Source: DAOUEO01 sp963763495 (GTDB taxonomy: Bacteria; Chloroflexota; Dehalococcoidia; DSTF01; JALHUB01). Taken from it: a DNA stretch of 64,000 nt. Positions 35,675 through 44,216 of this stretch are shown here, in pieces. The stretch is taken from NCBI GenBank assembly GCA_963763495.1, contig CAVXOY010000019.1:1-64000 (forward strand), written 5' to 3'. A model generated the notes under the pieces. That model was not told the DNA's origin. It did not search any database and worked only from the letters and a program-made list of their open reading frames with translations. The number at the start of each line of letters is the position of its first letter. Position 1 is the stretch's first letter. The translations under genes and the position numbers were made by a program.

Positions 35675-36535
35675 CTAGGCCAGCTCGGCCAAGGCGCGCT
35701 CCGCTTCCTCACGATTGGGGGCGCGACCGTGCCAGCTAGCGGTGTTCTCCATGAAACTGACGCCCTTTCCCTTTATGGTGTGGGCGATTATTACAGTCGG
35801 TTTGCCCTTGACCGTCCTGGCCTTCTCCAGAGCGTCGATGACCTGACGGAGGTCGTGGCCATCGATGTCGAGCGCACGCCAGCCGAAGGACTCCCATTTT
35901 TCGATCAAAGGATCGGTGCGCAGGATGTCATCGACGAAGCCGTCGTTTTGGACGCGGTTGCGGTCGACGATGGCGACGAGATTGTCGAGGGAGTAGTGGG
36001 CAGCGGCAAGAGCGGCCTCCCAGACCTGGCCCTCGCCGAGCTCACCGTCGCCGAGAAGGCAGTAGACCCGGTAGTCGCGGCCATCCAGACGGGCGGCGAG
36101 GGCTTGCCCTATCGAGAAGGAGAGCCCCTGGCCGAGGGAGCCGGCGCACATCTCGATCCCCGGCGGGGACTGAATGGGGGTACGCAGGCCCTCAGTGCCG
36201 GGCGGGAAGTAGGCGAAGGCGTGACCCTGAAGACGGCTGCCGAGCTTCCGCAGCGTCGTGAGTTCCTCTTCCGGGAAGTAGCCACACTCGGCGAGGACGG
36301 CGTAGAGAACAGGGACAGCGTGGCCTTTGCTTAGGATAAAGCGGTCGCGGTCAGGCCAGAGAGGCTCGGCCGGGTTGTGGCGAAGGACACGGAAGTAGAG
36401 GGCACAGAGGATCTCGACGGCGGAAAGGGAGCCACCGGGATGGCCACTGCCCGCGGCGGCGAGCATAGTGATGATGTGCCGCCTTATCCTCTTGGCCGCC
36501 GCCCCAATATCTTCGATGGAAGCAAGGGAACCCAA
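35675..36535 (-). CDS. Transketolase, N-terminal subunit
   Basis: Split transketolase first half, binding the TPP pyrophosphate. 286 residues from TTG 36535: IRRHIITMLAAAGSGHPGGS, LSAVEILCALYFRVL, DRFILSKGHAVPVLYAVLAE, GSLGQGLSFSIGQALAARLD, LLGDGELGEGQVWEAALAAA (GDG...N-type Mg/TPP motif), AIVDRNRVQNDGFVDD and TVIIAHTIKGKGVSFMENTA. First gene of a leftward cluster: transketolase pair, DUF362, LPG-type protein, CDF. A TATACT -10 (forward AGTATA at about 36558) and a perfect inverted repeat stand upstream. Confidence 0.93.
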   Translation of the reverse strand: MGSLASIEDIGAAAKRIRRHIITMLAAAGSGHPGGSLSAVEILCALYFRVLRHNPAEPLWPDRDRFILSKGHAVPVLYAVLAECGYFPEEELTTLRKLGSRLQGHAFAYFPPGTEGLRTPIQSPPGIEMCAGSLGQGLSFSIGQALAARLDGRDYRVYCLLGDGELGEGQVWEAALAAAHYSLDNLVAIVDRNRVQNDGFVDDILRTDPLIEKWESFGWRALDIDGHDLRQVIDALEKARTVKGKPTVIIAHTIKGKGVSFMENTASWHGRAPNREEAERALAELA

Positions 36536-36565
36536 CAGTCAGCTAACTCCGCTCCCAGTATACAA

Positions 36566-36589
36566 CATCTGCGGGGCAGGCCGCAGATG
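36566..36589. promoter_or_regulatory. Perfect inverted repeat upstream of the transketolase genes
   Basis: CATCTGCGG and CCGCAGATG around a six-base GGCAGG. It overlies the -35 region of the leftward transketolase promoter, a good place for a repressor or activator site. Confidence 0.5.
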
Positions 36590-36652
36590 CACGGCAATTA
36601 TACGATGGGGGCTAGGGGGTGTCCATATCGTGTACCCGTTCAGTACGTAACC

Positions 36653-36682
36653 TTGACAGGCCGAACGGCGTTTCTGTAAAGT
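36653..36682 (+). promoter_or_regulatory. Promoter for the DsbA-like gene
   Basis: Perfect TTGACA at 36653-36658 with TGTAAA (36675-36680) or TAAAGT (36677-36682) 16-18 bases on. A palindrome GAACAT/ATGTTC (36683-36699, five-base centre) lies at the start of transcription. Confidence 0.5.
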
Positions 36683-36703
36683 GAACATAGCTCATGTTCG
36701 AAG

Positions 36704-36727
36704 GGCCGGCAGAGGGAGCCGGTTTTT
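36704..36727 (+). terminator. Terminator-like hairpin in the DsbA leader
   Basis: Stem CCGGC/GCCGG (36706-36722) extended by G-U pairs and followed by five T. It stands between the promoter and the GTG start at 36747, so it would act as an attenuator. Short stem. Confidence 0.4.
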
Positions 36728-36746
36728 GTATTGAGGGAGGCGCTAA

Positions 36747-37529
36747 GTGGTAGAAGAACCTGAAGAACAAGGCTCATACGGAGTGGAGCCGGCTCCGCCC
36801 GGGGGGAATCCGGGGACAGCCAACTTGGGGCTGTTTTTCTTGATAAGCCTGATTACGTCCATCGCGGTCGTGGCGGCAGCGGCCGGCATCAACCACGCCT
36901 GGCCGATATTCGGGACGACATCGGAGAAGACCAACGTCGTGGTGGCACAACAGCCGACGCCGTCAGTAGTGCCCACGCCGGGAACAGTCGAGATCGACCC
37001 GGGCGACAACCCCGCCAAGGGGCCGGCGGACGCCAAGGTCACAGTCGTCGAGTTCTCCGATTTCCAGTGCCCCTACTGCGCGCGTTTCGTTCAGCAGACT
37101 ATGCCGGAGATACTATCGAATTACGGCGACAAGATCCGTTTCGTGTTCATGAACTTCCCTCTGTCTCAGATCCATGAGAACGCGGAGAAGGCGGCAGAGG
37201 CGTCGGAATGCGCCAATGAGCAGGGGGCCTTCTGGCAGTACCACGACATCCTGTTCGCCAACCAGAGCGCCCTGGCCGTGGATAACCTGAAAGCCTACGC
37301 GGCCCAGTTGGGACTGGATGCCACGAAGTTCAACGAGTGTCTGGATTCGGGGAGGATGGCGCCACTGGTGCAGGCCGACATGGACGCCGCGACGAAGGCT
37401 GCCCAAGAGGCTGGGCTGGACCGCTTCGGCACGCCGGCCTTCTTCATCAACGGCAAGCACCTGGGCGGCGCCCAGCCGTTCGACGTCTTCAAGCAGGCGA
37501 TCGACGCGGCGCTGGCGGAGGCGGAATAG
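36747..37529 (+). CDS. Membrane-anchored DsbA-like thiol oxidoreductase
   Basis: 260 residues. An N-terminal cytoplasmic tail, one membrane helix at residues 28-47 (LGLFFLISLITSIAVVAAAA), a Pro/Thr linker, and a DsbA/DSBA-like thioredoxin fold from residue 95 with active site CPYC (108-111) in VVEFSDFQCPYCARFVQQTM and the cis-Pro loop FGTPAFFINGKHLGG near residue 226. It acts outside the membrane, oxidising or isomerising disulfides. GTG start at 36747 after GAGGGAGG. No DsbB/VKOR partner is seen in the window. Confidence 0.9.
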   Translation: MVEEPEEQGSYGVEPAPPGGNPGTANLGLFFLISLITSIAVVAAAAGINHAWPIFGTTSEKTNVVVAQQPTPSVVPTPGTVEIDPGDNPAKGPADAKVTVVEFSDFQCPYCARFVQQTMPEILSNYGDKIRFVFMNFPLSQIHENAEKAAEASECANEQGAFWQYHDILFANQSALAVDNLKAYAAQLGLDATKFNECLDSGRMAPLVQADMDAATKAAQEAGLDRFGTPAFFINGKHLGGAQPFDVFKQAIDAALAEAE

Positions 37530-37566
37530 AAGCGGCGAAAGACATCACCTAAGGAAAAAGACACCC

Positions 37567-37603
37567 GCGAGGTCGTGCTATTCCAGCGCGACCTCGCCGC
37601 TTT
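37567..37603. terminator. Terminator between dsbA-like gene and moaC
   Basis: Stem GCGAGGTCG/CGACCTCGC (37567-37597), then CGCTTTT on the plus strand. It overlaps the last codons of the convergent moaC. Confidence 0.65.
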
Positions 37604-38054
37604 TCCCGCCCGACTTGCGCACGAGGCGTACTCCCTCGATACGCATTCCCCGGTCCACTGCCTTGCACATGTCGTAGATGGTGAGGGCAGCGACGGATAC
37701 GGCGGTCAGGGCTTCCATCTCGACGCCGGTCTTGCCGGTGGTGCGGACGGTGGCAGTAATCTGGACAGCGCTCTCTTTCTCGTCAGGCTCCAGACGGACG
37801 TCGATGGCGGTGAGGAGGAGGGGGTGGCACATAGGGATGAGATCGGGAACACGCTTGGCGGCCATGACCCCCGCGACCTGAGCGACAGCCAGGACATCGC
37901 CTTTGGGGACGCCGCCGGACTGGATGAGGGCGAGGGTCTCCGGTTTCATGCGGACGCTGCCCTTGGCGACGGCCTCACGGAGGGTGTCGTCCTTATCCGT
38001 CACGTCCACCATGCGGGCGCGGCCTGACTCATCGAGGTGGCTGAGCTTGCCCAT
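37578..38054 (-). CDS. moaC: Cyclic pyranopterin monophosphate synthase MoaC
   Basis: Acts with MoaA to make cyclic pyranopterin monophosphate from GTP. 158 residues: ARMVDVTDKDDTLREAVAKG, KGDVLAVAQVAGVMAAKRVP, DLIPMCHPLLLTAIDV (active-site His/Cys motif), TVRTTGKTGVEMEALTAVSV and TIYDMCKAVDRGMRIEGVRL with LVRKSGGKSG at the end, all invariant family segments. It is the last gene of a leftward run behind moaA, separated from it by a PPOX-family gene. Confidence 0.96.
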   Translation of the reverse strand: MGKLSHLDESGRARMVDVTDKDDTLREAVAKGSVRMKPETLALIQSGGVPKGDVLAVAQVAGVMAAKRVPDLIPMCHPLLLTAIDVRLEPDEKESAVQITATVRTTGKTGVEMEALTAVSVAALTIYDMCKAVDRGMRIEGVRLVRKSGGKSGEVALE

Positions 38055-38059
38055 GACCC

Positions 38060-38455
38060 CTAGAGTATCCTCTCTCCCACCTGGGCGCCGCCTAGGCCGT
38101 AGACCTCTTTGACCTTGACGAGCACGACCGCCCGCGGGTTGGCGGCTGGCGGCATCTTCGCCTTTACTTTGTCATAGACCTCGCCCGACTCGTGAAGCTC
38201 AGCCTCGCCGACGAAGCGGTAGCCCTGTCGGCCTGCGAAGTCGATGCAGGCGATGGCGACATGAGGGTCGCGCTTCACGTTCTCGTAGTGGTGCTTGCCC
38301 ACGAACTCACAATAGGCGAGGCTGCCGTCGTCGTAGACCTGGATTGTGCCCTTGGGGCCGATGTTGGGGAAGCCGTCGGGGCTTATGGTCGCGAGGACCT
38401 TGCCAACGTCGCCCCGCGAGACGAAGTCTTTGATCTCCTGGGTGAGCTCTAGCAT
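38060..38455 (-). CDS. Pyridoxamine 5'-phosphate oxidase-family protein
   Basis: 131 residues: LTQEIKDFVSRGDVGKVLAT, ISPDGFPNIGPKGTIQVYDD, LAYCEFVGKHHYENVKRDPH, VAIACIDFAGRQGYRFVGEA. This is a split-barrel flavin-binding fold of the PPOX class, like small FMN- or F420-binding proteins. Substrate unknown. It lies between moaA and moaC on the same strand with short gaps (5 and 19 bases), so it is likely part of that operon, although a role in cofactor synthesis is not established. Confidence 0.85.
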   Translation of the reverse strand: MLELTQEIKDFVSRGDVGKVLATISPDGFPNIGPKGTIQVYDDGSLAYCEFVGKHHYENVKRDPHVAIACIDFAGRQGYRFVGEAELHESGEVYDKVKAKMPPAANPRAVVLVKVKEVYGLGGAQVGERIL

Positions 38456-38474
38456 CGCGTCCTCCTTCAGGCTT

Positions 38475-39518
38475 CTAGCCGCCGATCTGGGTCATCTTGC
38501 GGGCGCGGGGCCGGTTGCCGTCGCGCAGGTGATGGGCGTCGGGCTTGGTTTCGAGCGCCGCCATCAGGCCGCGGCGGATGCCTTCTTCGCCTTCGCCGCT
38601 CCGGAGGGCCGCCCGGAGATCGATCTCTTTGTCGGTCAGCAGGCAGGGGCGAAGCTTGCCGGTGGCGGTGAGACGCAGCCGGTTGCAGCGGGCGCAGAAC
38701 CCTTCTTCGGTCAGGGGACTGATAAAGCCGATACGGCCTCTGGCCCCAGAGAGACGGTAGTAGATCGCCGGGCCATGACCGTCGGCTGCCGGGGCAGGCG
38801 CCAGCGGCCCCAAACGCTCCTCTATCCGGCGCCGCACTTCCTCGTTGGGGACGAAGCCGGCGGCCAGCGAGACATCTTTGGCGCAGGACTCCCCTTCCAG
38901 GAAGGGCATGAGCTCGATGAAGCGGACATCCCAGTCGTCGTCGATAGTGGAGCGAGCGAAATCGAGCGCCTCGTCGTCGTTCAGCCCCGGTATCAGCACA
39001 ACGTTGATCTTGAGGGGGAGAAGGCCGGCGGCGCGGGCAGCGGCGATCCCCTCCTGCACGTCCTCGAGGCGGCCGACGCGGGTGATGCGGCGAAAACGCT
39101 CGGGCCGGAGGGTGTCGAGGCTGACGTTCACGCGCCGGAGCCCTGCCCTGGCCAGCGGCTCGGCGTGACGGGCGAGGGAGACGCCGTTGGTGGTCAGGGC
39201 AATCTCCTCGATGCCGGGGATGGCGCTGATCATGGCGACGAGATCGACGAGGCCTTTGCGGGCGAGGGGCTCGCCGCCGGTGAGTCGCACGTGGCGTAGT
39301 CCCATCGCTGCGCCGACAGCGACGATGTCGCGGATCTCCTCATAGCTGAGGATGTCGGTCATGGGGACAAGGCCGATGCCGCTCTCCGGCATGCAGTAGA
39401 CGCAGCGGAGGTTGCAGCGGTCGGTCACGGAGACGCGGAGGTAGGTGATGGTGCGCCGGTGGGCGTCTAGAAGGTCCCCCTCTGACGAGACCTCAGGGGC
39501 CGTTTTCAGATTCATCAA
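38475..39518 (-). CDS. moaA: GTP 3',8-cyclase MoaA
   Basis: Radical-SAM enzyme of the first molybdopterin step. The N-terminal cluster motif CNLRCVYC is at residues 35-42 in YLRVSVTDRCNLRCVYCMPE. LRHVRLTGGEPLARKGLVDL and ALTTNGVSLARHAEPLARAG follow. The second 4Fe-4S cluster is bound through FCARCNRLRLTATGKLRPCL near residues 265-285. Length is 347. It overlaps the end of rdgB by 26 bases. In canonical MoaA the C-terminal glycine pair is essential; here the protein ends TQIGG, as expected. Confidence 0.96.
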   Translation of the reverse strand: MMNLKTAPEVSSEGDLLDAHRRTITYLRVSVTDRCNLRCVYCMPESGIGLVPMTDILSYEEIRDIVAVGAAMGLRHVRLTGGEPLARKGLVDLVAMISAIPGIEEIALTTNGVSLARHAEPLARAGLRRVNVSLDTLRPERFRRITRVGRLEDVQEGIAAARAAGLLPLKINVVLIPGLNDDEALDFARSTIDDDWDVRFIELMPFLEGESCAKDVSLAAGFVPNEEVRRRIEERLGPLAPAPAADGHGPAIYYRLSGARGRIGFISPLTEEGFCARCNRLRLTATGKLRPCLLTDKEIDLRAALRSGEGEEGIRRGLMAALETKPDAHHLRDGNRPRARKMTQIGG

Positions 39519-40107
39519 GCATCTCTCTCAGCAATACGCAGGCCTTGCGGGCAGCCCGCCCGCGGTGGCTCACGGCGTTCTTCTCTTCGGACGGCAACTC
39601 CGCCATCGTGCGCCCCTTCTCCGGCAGGTAGAAGATGGGGTCGTAGCCAAAGCCATCGTCTCCTCGCGGCGCCTCGGCCACAATCCCTTCGCATTCACCT
39701 TCCGCAAATCTCACCCGGCCATCAGGCCCGGCGAGAGCGATGACGCAGACGAAGCGGGCCTGCCGCTTCTCGGGCGGCACGTCCTTCATTTCGGCCAGGA
39801 CGCGGGCCACCCTGTCCGCGTCCGTCCCGTCGGGGCCGGCGTAGCGAGCAGAGAGGACGCCCGGGAGGCCACCTAGCGCGTCAATCTCAATCCCGGAGTC
39901 GTCGGCCAGGGCGAGGAGACCGCCGGCGGCAGCGAACGCCTCCGCTTTGATCTTAGCATTTGTAGCGTAGTCGGGGCCAGATTCTTCCACATCGAGGTCG
40001 AGACCGACATCGGCGGGAGTCACGATCTCCCAGCCGCAGCCGGCGAGGAGGGTGCGGAACTCAGCGGCTTTTCCACGGTTGTTGGTGGCGACGAGAAGAC
40101 GCGGCAA
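39493..40107 (-). CDS. rdgB: dITP/XTP pyrophosphatase (RdgB/HAM1)
   Basis: Removes ITP, dITP and XTP from nucleotide pools. I place the start at TTG 40107 after GCAGG; TTG 40113 is an alternative. The product (about 204 residues) reads LPRLLVATNNRGKAAEFRTL, YATNAKIKAEAFAAAGGLLA, LADDSGIEIDALGGLPGVLS, EGECEGIVAEAPRGDDGFGY, DPIFYLPEKGRTMAELPSEE and KNAVSHRGRA, which are the family's catalytic and specificity segments. It lies between the fbp gene and moaA. Confidence 0.93.
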   Translation of the reverse strand: MPRLLVATNNRGKAAEFRTLLAGCGWEIVTPADVGLDLDVEESGPDYATNAKIKAEAFAAAGGLLALADDSGIEIDALGGLPGVLSARYAGPDGTDADRVARVLAEMKDVPPEKRQARFVCVIALAGPDGRVRFAEGECEGIVAEAPRGDDGFGYDPIFYLPEKGRTMAELPSEEKNAVSHRGRAARKACVLLREMLDESENGP

Positions 40108-40129
40108 GGGCAACCTGCTTTCCGTACTC

Positions 40130-41224
40130 TTACTCCAAGGGTTTCCAGCGGCTGGCGACGCGGCCGGCGATCTCAGGCATCGTGGTGTATTCCATGTCTT
40201 CCAAGGGCAGGCGATGAGGCTCGAAGGGGCCGTGACGGCGCAGGTAGTCGGCCATATCGTTGGCCTGACGGCGGGCGCCGTCGAAGGCGGGGTCGGCGAA
40301 CATGTCGCGGGGGCCGATGAGGCGGCCCTCAGTGAGCTGGAAGCCGAGGCAGACGATACGGGGCGGGCCGTCGAAGCGCGAGGGGTTGGCATCGGCGACG
40401 GCGCAGGGCATCCAGGGGCCCTGGTGGGAGCCCCTCATCCAGCCTTCGACGATCGCGGGGAAGGTGAACGGCTCCAAGACTTCGCCGACGGCCGGGAAGT
40501 CGCCCTGACAGCGGACGACGCAGGTGGGGTCGTCCTTGCCCACGTAGCGGCCGGCGATGTAGGACAGGCGCTCGGTGCTGGAGACGGCGGCTATCTCGCC
40601 GGTCTTGCGGCTGTACACGGCTTTGACGGCGAAGTGAGAGGGCGAGCCGAGGAAGATCAGCAGATCGTACATCTCCTCAGGGGCGTCGAAGCTGATCTTG
40701 CGCTGGCCGACGATGTCCTGCACCTCGAAGGTGAAGCCGCCGTGCAGCGTCTCGGCGATGACGAGGCCGGCGGTGTTGAAGGGGTCAGCGAACATCTTGT
40801 AGAGCGGTAGGTTGAACGACCCCGCCGATGTCTTGTCGGCGAGGAAGATGAGCAGCGGCTCGGAGGCGCGCTCCTCGATCTCCATCTCGGCGGAGCCGGG
40901 GCCCATGCCGCGGAGGTTGCCGGAGAAGGCATCGGCGAGGAGGTCTTGGCCGGCGCCGTAGAGCTTGAGCTTCTTGGCGACGGCGGTGCAGGCGATGAAG
41001 ACATCCCAGGCGAGTGCGTGTATCTCCGTATGGTTGGCGCCCCGTTCATGGGTCATGATCAGGAAGAGGTCATCGCCGCAATGGCCGACGTGGAAATCCA
41101 CTAGGACGTTCTTCTGTTTGGCCTGGGACAGCGCTTCTTCGGCAGTGCTCAGCAGATCCGGATGCAGGGAGGAGTGGCCCACATAACCCCCGACGTCAGC
41201 TTTGATGACGCTAACGGTGATCAT
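40130..41224 (-). CDS. fbp: Bifunctional fructose-1,6-bisphosphate aldolase/phosphatase (archaeal type)
   Basis: FBPA/P condenses triose phosphates and dephosphorylates the product, driving gluconeogenesis in one direction. 364 residues. ADVGGYVGH (residues 10-17), VDFHVGHCGDDLFLIMTHER, DKTSAGSFNLPLYKMFADPF and RYVGKDDP with Tyr227 and Lys230 correspond to the Schiff-base region of the family. It also has FPAIVEGWMRGSHQGPWMPC and FDGPPRIVCLGFQLTEGRLI. Length matches the archaeal enzymes. Found in archaea and some deeply branching bacteria, it suggests an anaerobic or autotrophic style of carbon metabolism. ATG 41224 follows AAAAGGAGG and a structured 5' leader. Confidence 0.95.
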   Translation of the reverse strand: MITVSVIKADVGGYVGHSSLHPDLLSTAEEALSQAKQKNVLVDFHVGHCGDDLFLIMTHERGANHTEIHALAWDVFIACTAVAKKLKLYGAGQDLLADAFSGNLRGMGPGSAEMEIEERASEPLLIFLADKTSAGSFNLPLYKMFADPFNTAGLVIAETLHGGFTFEVQDIVGQRKISFDAPEEMYDLLIFLGSPSHFAVKAVYSRKTGEIAAVSSTERLSYIAGRYVGKDDPTCVVRCQGDFPAVGEVLEPFTFPAIVEGWMRGSHQGPWMPCAVADANPSRFDGPPRIVCLGFQLTEGRLIGPRDMFADPAFDGARRQANDMADYLRRHGPFEPHRLPLEDMEYTTMPEIAGRVASRWKPLE

Positions 41225-41346
41225 TTCCTGCGCCTCCTTTTGTACCTGGGGCGATCATACCCAGGCAAGCACAAGGACGCCTCGCGGACTGTCAGAAAAC
41301 AGTGAAAAGGCGTCCCGTATTCCTATGTTCGCAGGTCTTCCCGTTA
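41225..41346 (-). promoter_or_regulatory. Structured 5' leader of the fbp message
   Basis: Between the promoter (41353-41381) and the fbp ATG lie about 120 bases with two hairpins. One has an outer stem GGACGCCT/AGGCGTCC (41275-41282 with 41308-41315) and an inner stem ACTGT/ACAGT (41288-41292 with 41299-41303). The second is CCTGGG/CCCAGG (about 41246-41266), close to the ribosome site. No known riboswitch class is recognised. Confidence 0.45.
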
Positions 41347-41352
41347 GCTCTC

Positions 41353-41381
41353 ATGTTAGGACTGTGTCCAAAAGGTGTCAA
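41353..41381 (-). promoter_or_regulatory. Promoter for fbp-rdgB-moaA-PPOX-moaC
   Basis: On the minus strand TTGACA (forward 41376-41381), 17-base spacer, TAACAT (forward 41353-41358). Perfect -35 and four-of-six -10. Confidence 0.6.
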
Positions 41382-41479
41382 CGATGCTAGAACTCTGTAT
41401 GGTTTTCCGTAAGCCTACAGCCCAGGCCCGACGTTAACCACCTCCCTTCTGTCTCACATCTCCTGAAAAGCGACACTTC

Positions 41480-41508
41480 TTGATCGGGGAAGAGGGGGAT
41501 GATAGCAT
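41480..41508 (+). promoter_or_regulatory. Promoter for folC
   Basis: TTGATC at 41480-41485, 17-base spacer, TAGCAT at 41503-41508, about 49 bases before the folC ATG. Confidence 0.45.
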
Positions 41509-41556
41509 TCTGTCTGACCAATCCATGAGCCACCTGCACAGCCGCCTCCCGCCGCG

Positions 41557-42892
41557 ATGAACTACTCCCAAGCCCTCGCTTATCTTCTTAGCTTTGCCGA
41601 TTTCGAGCGCAGCGGCCGTTTCGCGGCGCGGCCCGACCTGGCGCCGGTGCGCGCCCTGCTGCGCCATCTCGGCGACCCGCAGCTCGGCCGGCTGACCGTC
41701 CATATCGCCGGCAGCAAGGGCAAGGGGAGCACGGCGGCGATGATCGCGTCGGTGCTGCGGGAGAAGGGACTACGGACCGGCCTTTACACGAGCCCCCACC
41801 TGCACAGCTTCCGCGAGCGGATCGAGGTGAACGGCGAGGCCATTGCCGAAGAGACGTTCGTCCGCTGCGTGGAGACGCTGGAGCCGGCGGTGGCGGATGT
41901 CAGGCGGGAGTTTCCCGACCGCGAGCTGGTCACGTTCGACCTGCTGACGGCGATGGCGTTCTTGGCATTCCGAGAAGCCGGGATTGGATGCCCAGGTGAT
42001 CGAGGCGGGGCTGGGAGGACGGCTGGACTCGACGAATGCGCTCGACGAGAAAGAGGTCTGCGTCATCACGCCGATCAGCCTGGAGCACACGGCGATACTG
42101 GGCAGGACAATCGCCGAGATAGCAGCAGAGAAGGCAGGGATAATCCGCGGCGGCAGCACGACGGTCATGGGATTCCAGCAGGAGGAGGCCGCGACGGTAA
42201 TCCGGCGGGCCTGCGACGATCTCGGCGCCGGCCTCGTCGACGTGGCAGCAGGCTGCACCATCGAACGGTACGGGCATACGCCGGAGGGGCAGGACTTCCG
42301 CCTGCGGACGACCGGTGGGAACTACGACCTGCATCTGCCGCTACTGGGGCGGCATCAGCTCGAGAACGCGGCCACGGCGGTAGCGGCGGTGGAAGCGCTG
42401 GCAGGTCACGGGGTCACCGTGTCGTCGGAGGAGATCAGGCGGGGGCTGGCCAAAGTGCGCTGGCCGGGGAGGCTGGAGGTGCTGCGGCAACAGCCGCTGC
42501 TCGTGGTGGACGGCGCCCATAACGCCGAGTCGGCGCGACGCCTGCGGGAGACGCTGCTACAGGATTTCTCGTTCTCGAAAGCGATACTCATCGTCGGGGC
42601 GTCGCAGGACAAGGAGATCGGTGAGATAGCCGCCGAGCTGCAGCCCCTGGGAGCGGCGGTCATCGCCACCAGCGCCCGCCACCCCCGGGCCGCCGCGGCG
42701 TCGATGGTGGCAGAGGCGTTTTCGACGCGGGGCATATCAGCAGGCGTGGCGGAGACGGTGCCGCAGGCGGTCGAGGAGGCTCTGGCACAGGCGGGACGGG
42801 ACGACCTGGTCTGCGTCCTGGGGTCGCTGTTCGTGGCGGCGGAGGCGCGGGCCTACCTACTGGGCATCGAAGGGGATATGCCGTCCGGTTGA
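41557..42892 (+). CDS. folC: Folylpolyglutamate synthase/dihydrofolate synthase FolC (one frameshift)
   Basis: Adds glutamate to folates. ATG 41557: NYSQALAYLLSFADFERSGR, GRLTVHIAGSKGKGSTAAMI (the GSKGKGS P-loop), YTSPHLHSFRERIEVNGEAI, FDLLTAMAFLAFREAGI. The frame then shifts near 41988 and continues AQVIEAGLGGRLDSTNALDE, CVITPISLEHTAILGRTIAE, AAEKAGIIRGG, LLGRHQLENAATAVAAVEAL and LLVVDGAHNAESARRLRETL. The joined length of about 444 residues is normal. It starts a rightward run with fabF and galE. folE, another folate gene, is at 49.5 kb. Confidence 0.93.
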
Positions 42893-42956
42893 ACGGAGTA
42901 CGGACAGGCCCTAGAATCTGAAGGGCACCAAGCATACTAGAAGTTAGGATGGGAGC

Positions 42957-44213
42957 ATGACAGAGAGAGAGACAAGACGGCGGGTAGTGATCACGGGCAT
43001 GGGCGCGATGACCCCATTGGGTCTGTCGCCGGAGAAGTTGTGGGAGGGCTGCGTGGAGGGCCGCTCCGCCGTAGTACCACTGACGAGGTTCGACGCGAGC
43101 AATTACCCGGTCCGGATCGCCGCTGAGATAAACGACTTCGACCCGATAGACTACATTGACCGCAAGGAAGCGCGGCGGATGGCCCGCTTCTCCCAGTTCG
43201 CGGTGGCGGCGGCCCGCCAGGCGATCGAGGCGGCAGGGCTGCAGCTCGACAAGGAGGACGCGAGCCGTATCGGCGTCATGCTGGGGAACGGCAACGGCGG
43301 TTTCCCCAACACGGAGGAGGCGATGCGGACGCTGTTGGAGAAGGGGGGCATGCGCATCGACCCCTTCTACGCACCGAAGATGCTACCGAACATGGCCGCC
43401 GCCCAGGTGGCGATCCAGTTCGGCCTCGGCGGCTTCAACAGCACGGCCATCACTGCCTGCGCCGCCTCCACGCAGGCAATAGGCGACGCCCTGGAGGTGA
43501 TCCGGCGGGGCAAGGCTGAGGTCATGCTCACGGGCGGCACGGAGGCGGGCATCGGCGAGATTGGGTTGGCCACCTTCTGCGTGATGAGGGCGCTATCGAC
43601 CCGCAACGACGAGCCGGCCAAGGCGAGCCGCCCCTTCGACGCCGAGCGCGACGGCTTCGTGTGCTCGGAGGGTTCGGCGATCCTGGTCCTGGAGAGCCTG
43701 GAGCACGCGAAGGCCCGCGGCGCGACGATACTGGCGGAGCTGGCGGGGTGCGCCTCGAGCGGCGACGCCTACCACATCGTCGCCCCCAGCGAGAACGGCG
43801 AGGGCGCGCAACGGGCGATGCGCTGGGCGCTGGAGGACGCAGGGATCACGATCAACGACGTGGACTACATCAACGCCCACGGCACCTCGACCGTCTTGAA
43901 CGACCTGGCGGAGACGCGGGCGATCAAGGGCCTCTTCGGTGAGCGCGCCTATAAGATACCGATCAGCTCGACCAAGTCGATGATCGGGCACGTGCTGGGC
44001 GCAGCCGGGGCGCTGGAGTCGGTTGCCTGCGTGAAGACGCTGCAGACGGGGATCATTCACCCGACGATCAACCAGGAGAACCCCGACCCGGAGTGCGACC
44101 TCGACTACGTGCCTAACAAGTGCCGCAAGGCGGACGTGCGCACCATCCTGAAGAACAGCTTCGGGTTCGGGGGGCAGAACGCCTGCCTGGTGTTCAAGAA
44201 GTTCGAGGAGTAG
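42957..44213 (+). CDS. fabF: 3-oxoacyl-ACP synthase II FabF
   Basis: Elongating condensing enzyme of fatty-acid synthesis. Intact, 418 residues. VVITGMGAMTPLGLSPEKLW is the family start. The catalytic triad is Cys168 (ITACAASTQAIGDA), His308 (YINAHGTSTVLNDLAET) and His345 (STKSMIGHVLGAAGALE), with Lys340. GFGGQNACLVF is at the C-terminus. ATG 42957, 64 bases after folC. No acyl carrier protein gene is adjacent. Confidence 0.97.
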   Translation: MTERETRRRVVITGMGAMTPLGLSPEKLWEGCVEGRSAVVPLTRFDASNYPVRIAAEINDFDPIDYIDRKEARRMARFSQFAVAAARQAIEAAGLQLDKEDASRIGVMLGNGNGGFPNTEEAMRTLLEKGGMRIDPFYAPKMLPNMAAAQVAIQFGLGGFNSTAITACAASTQAIGDALEVIRRGKAEVMLTGGTEAGIGEIGLATFCVMRALSTRNDEPAKASRPFDAERDGFVCSEGSAILVLESLEHAKARGATILAELAGCASSGDAYHIVAPSENGEGAQRAMRWALEDAGITINDVDYINAHGTSTVLNDLAETRAIKGLFGERAYKIPISSTKSMIGHVLGAAGALESVACVKTLQTGIIHPTINQENPDPECDLDYVPNKCRKADVRTILKNSFGFGGQNACLVFKKFEE

Positions 44214-44216
44214 ACA

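Noticed and set aside
36683..36699. GAACAT/ATGTTC palindrome as a LexA box for the DsbA-like gene
   Set aside because: The half-sites GAAC and GTTC are nine bases apart rather than the four needed by the Bacillus-type LexA box. Kept only as a possible operator.
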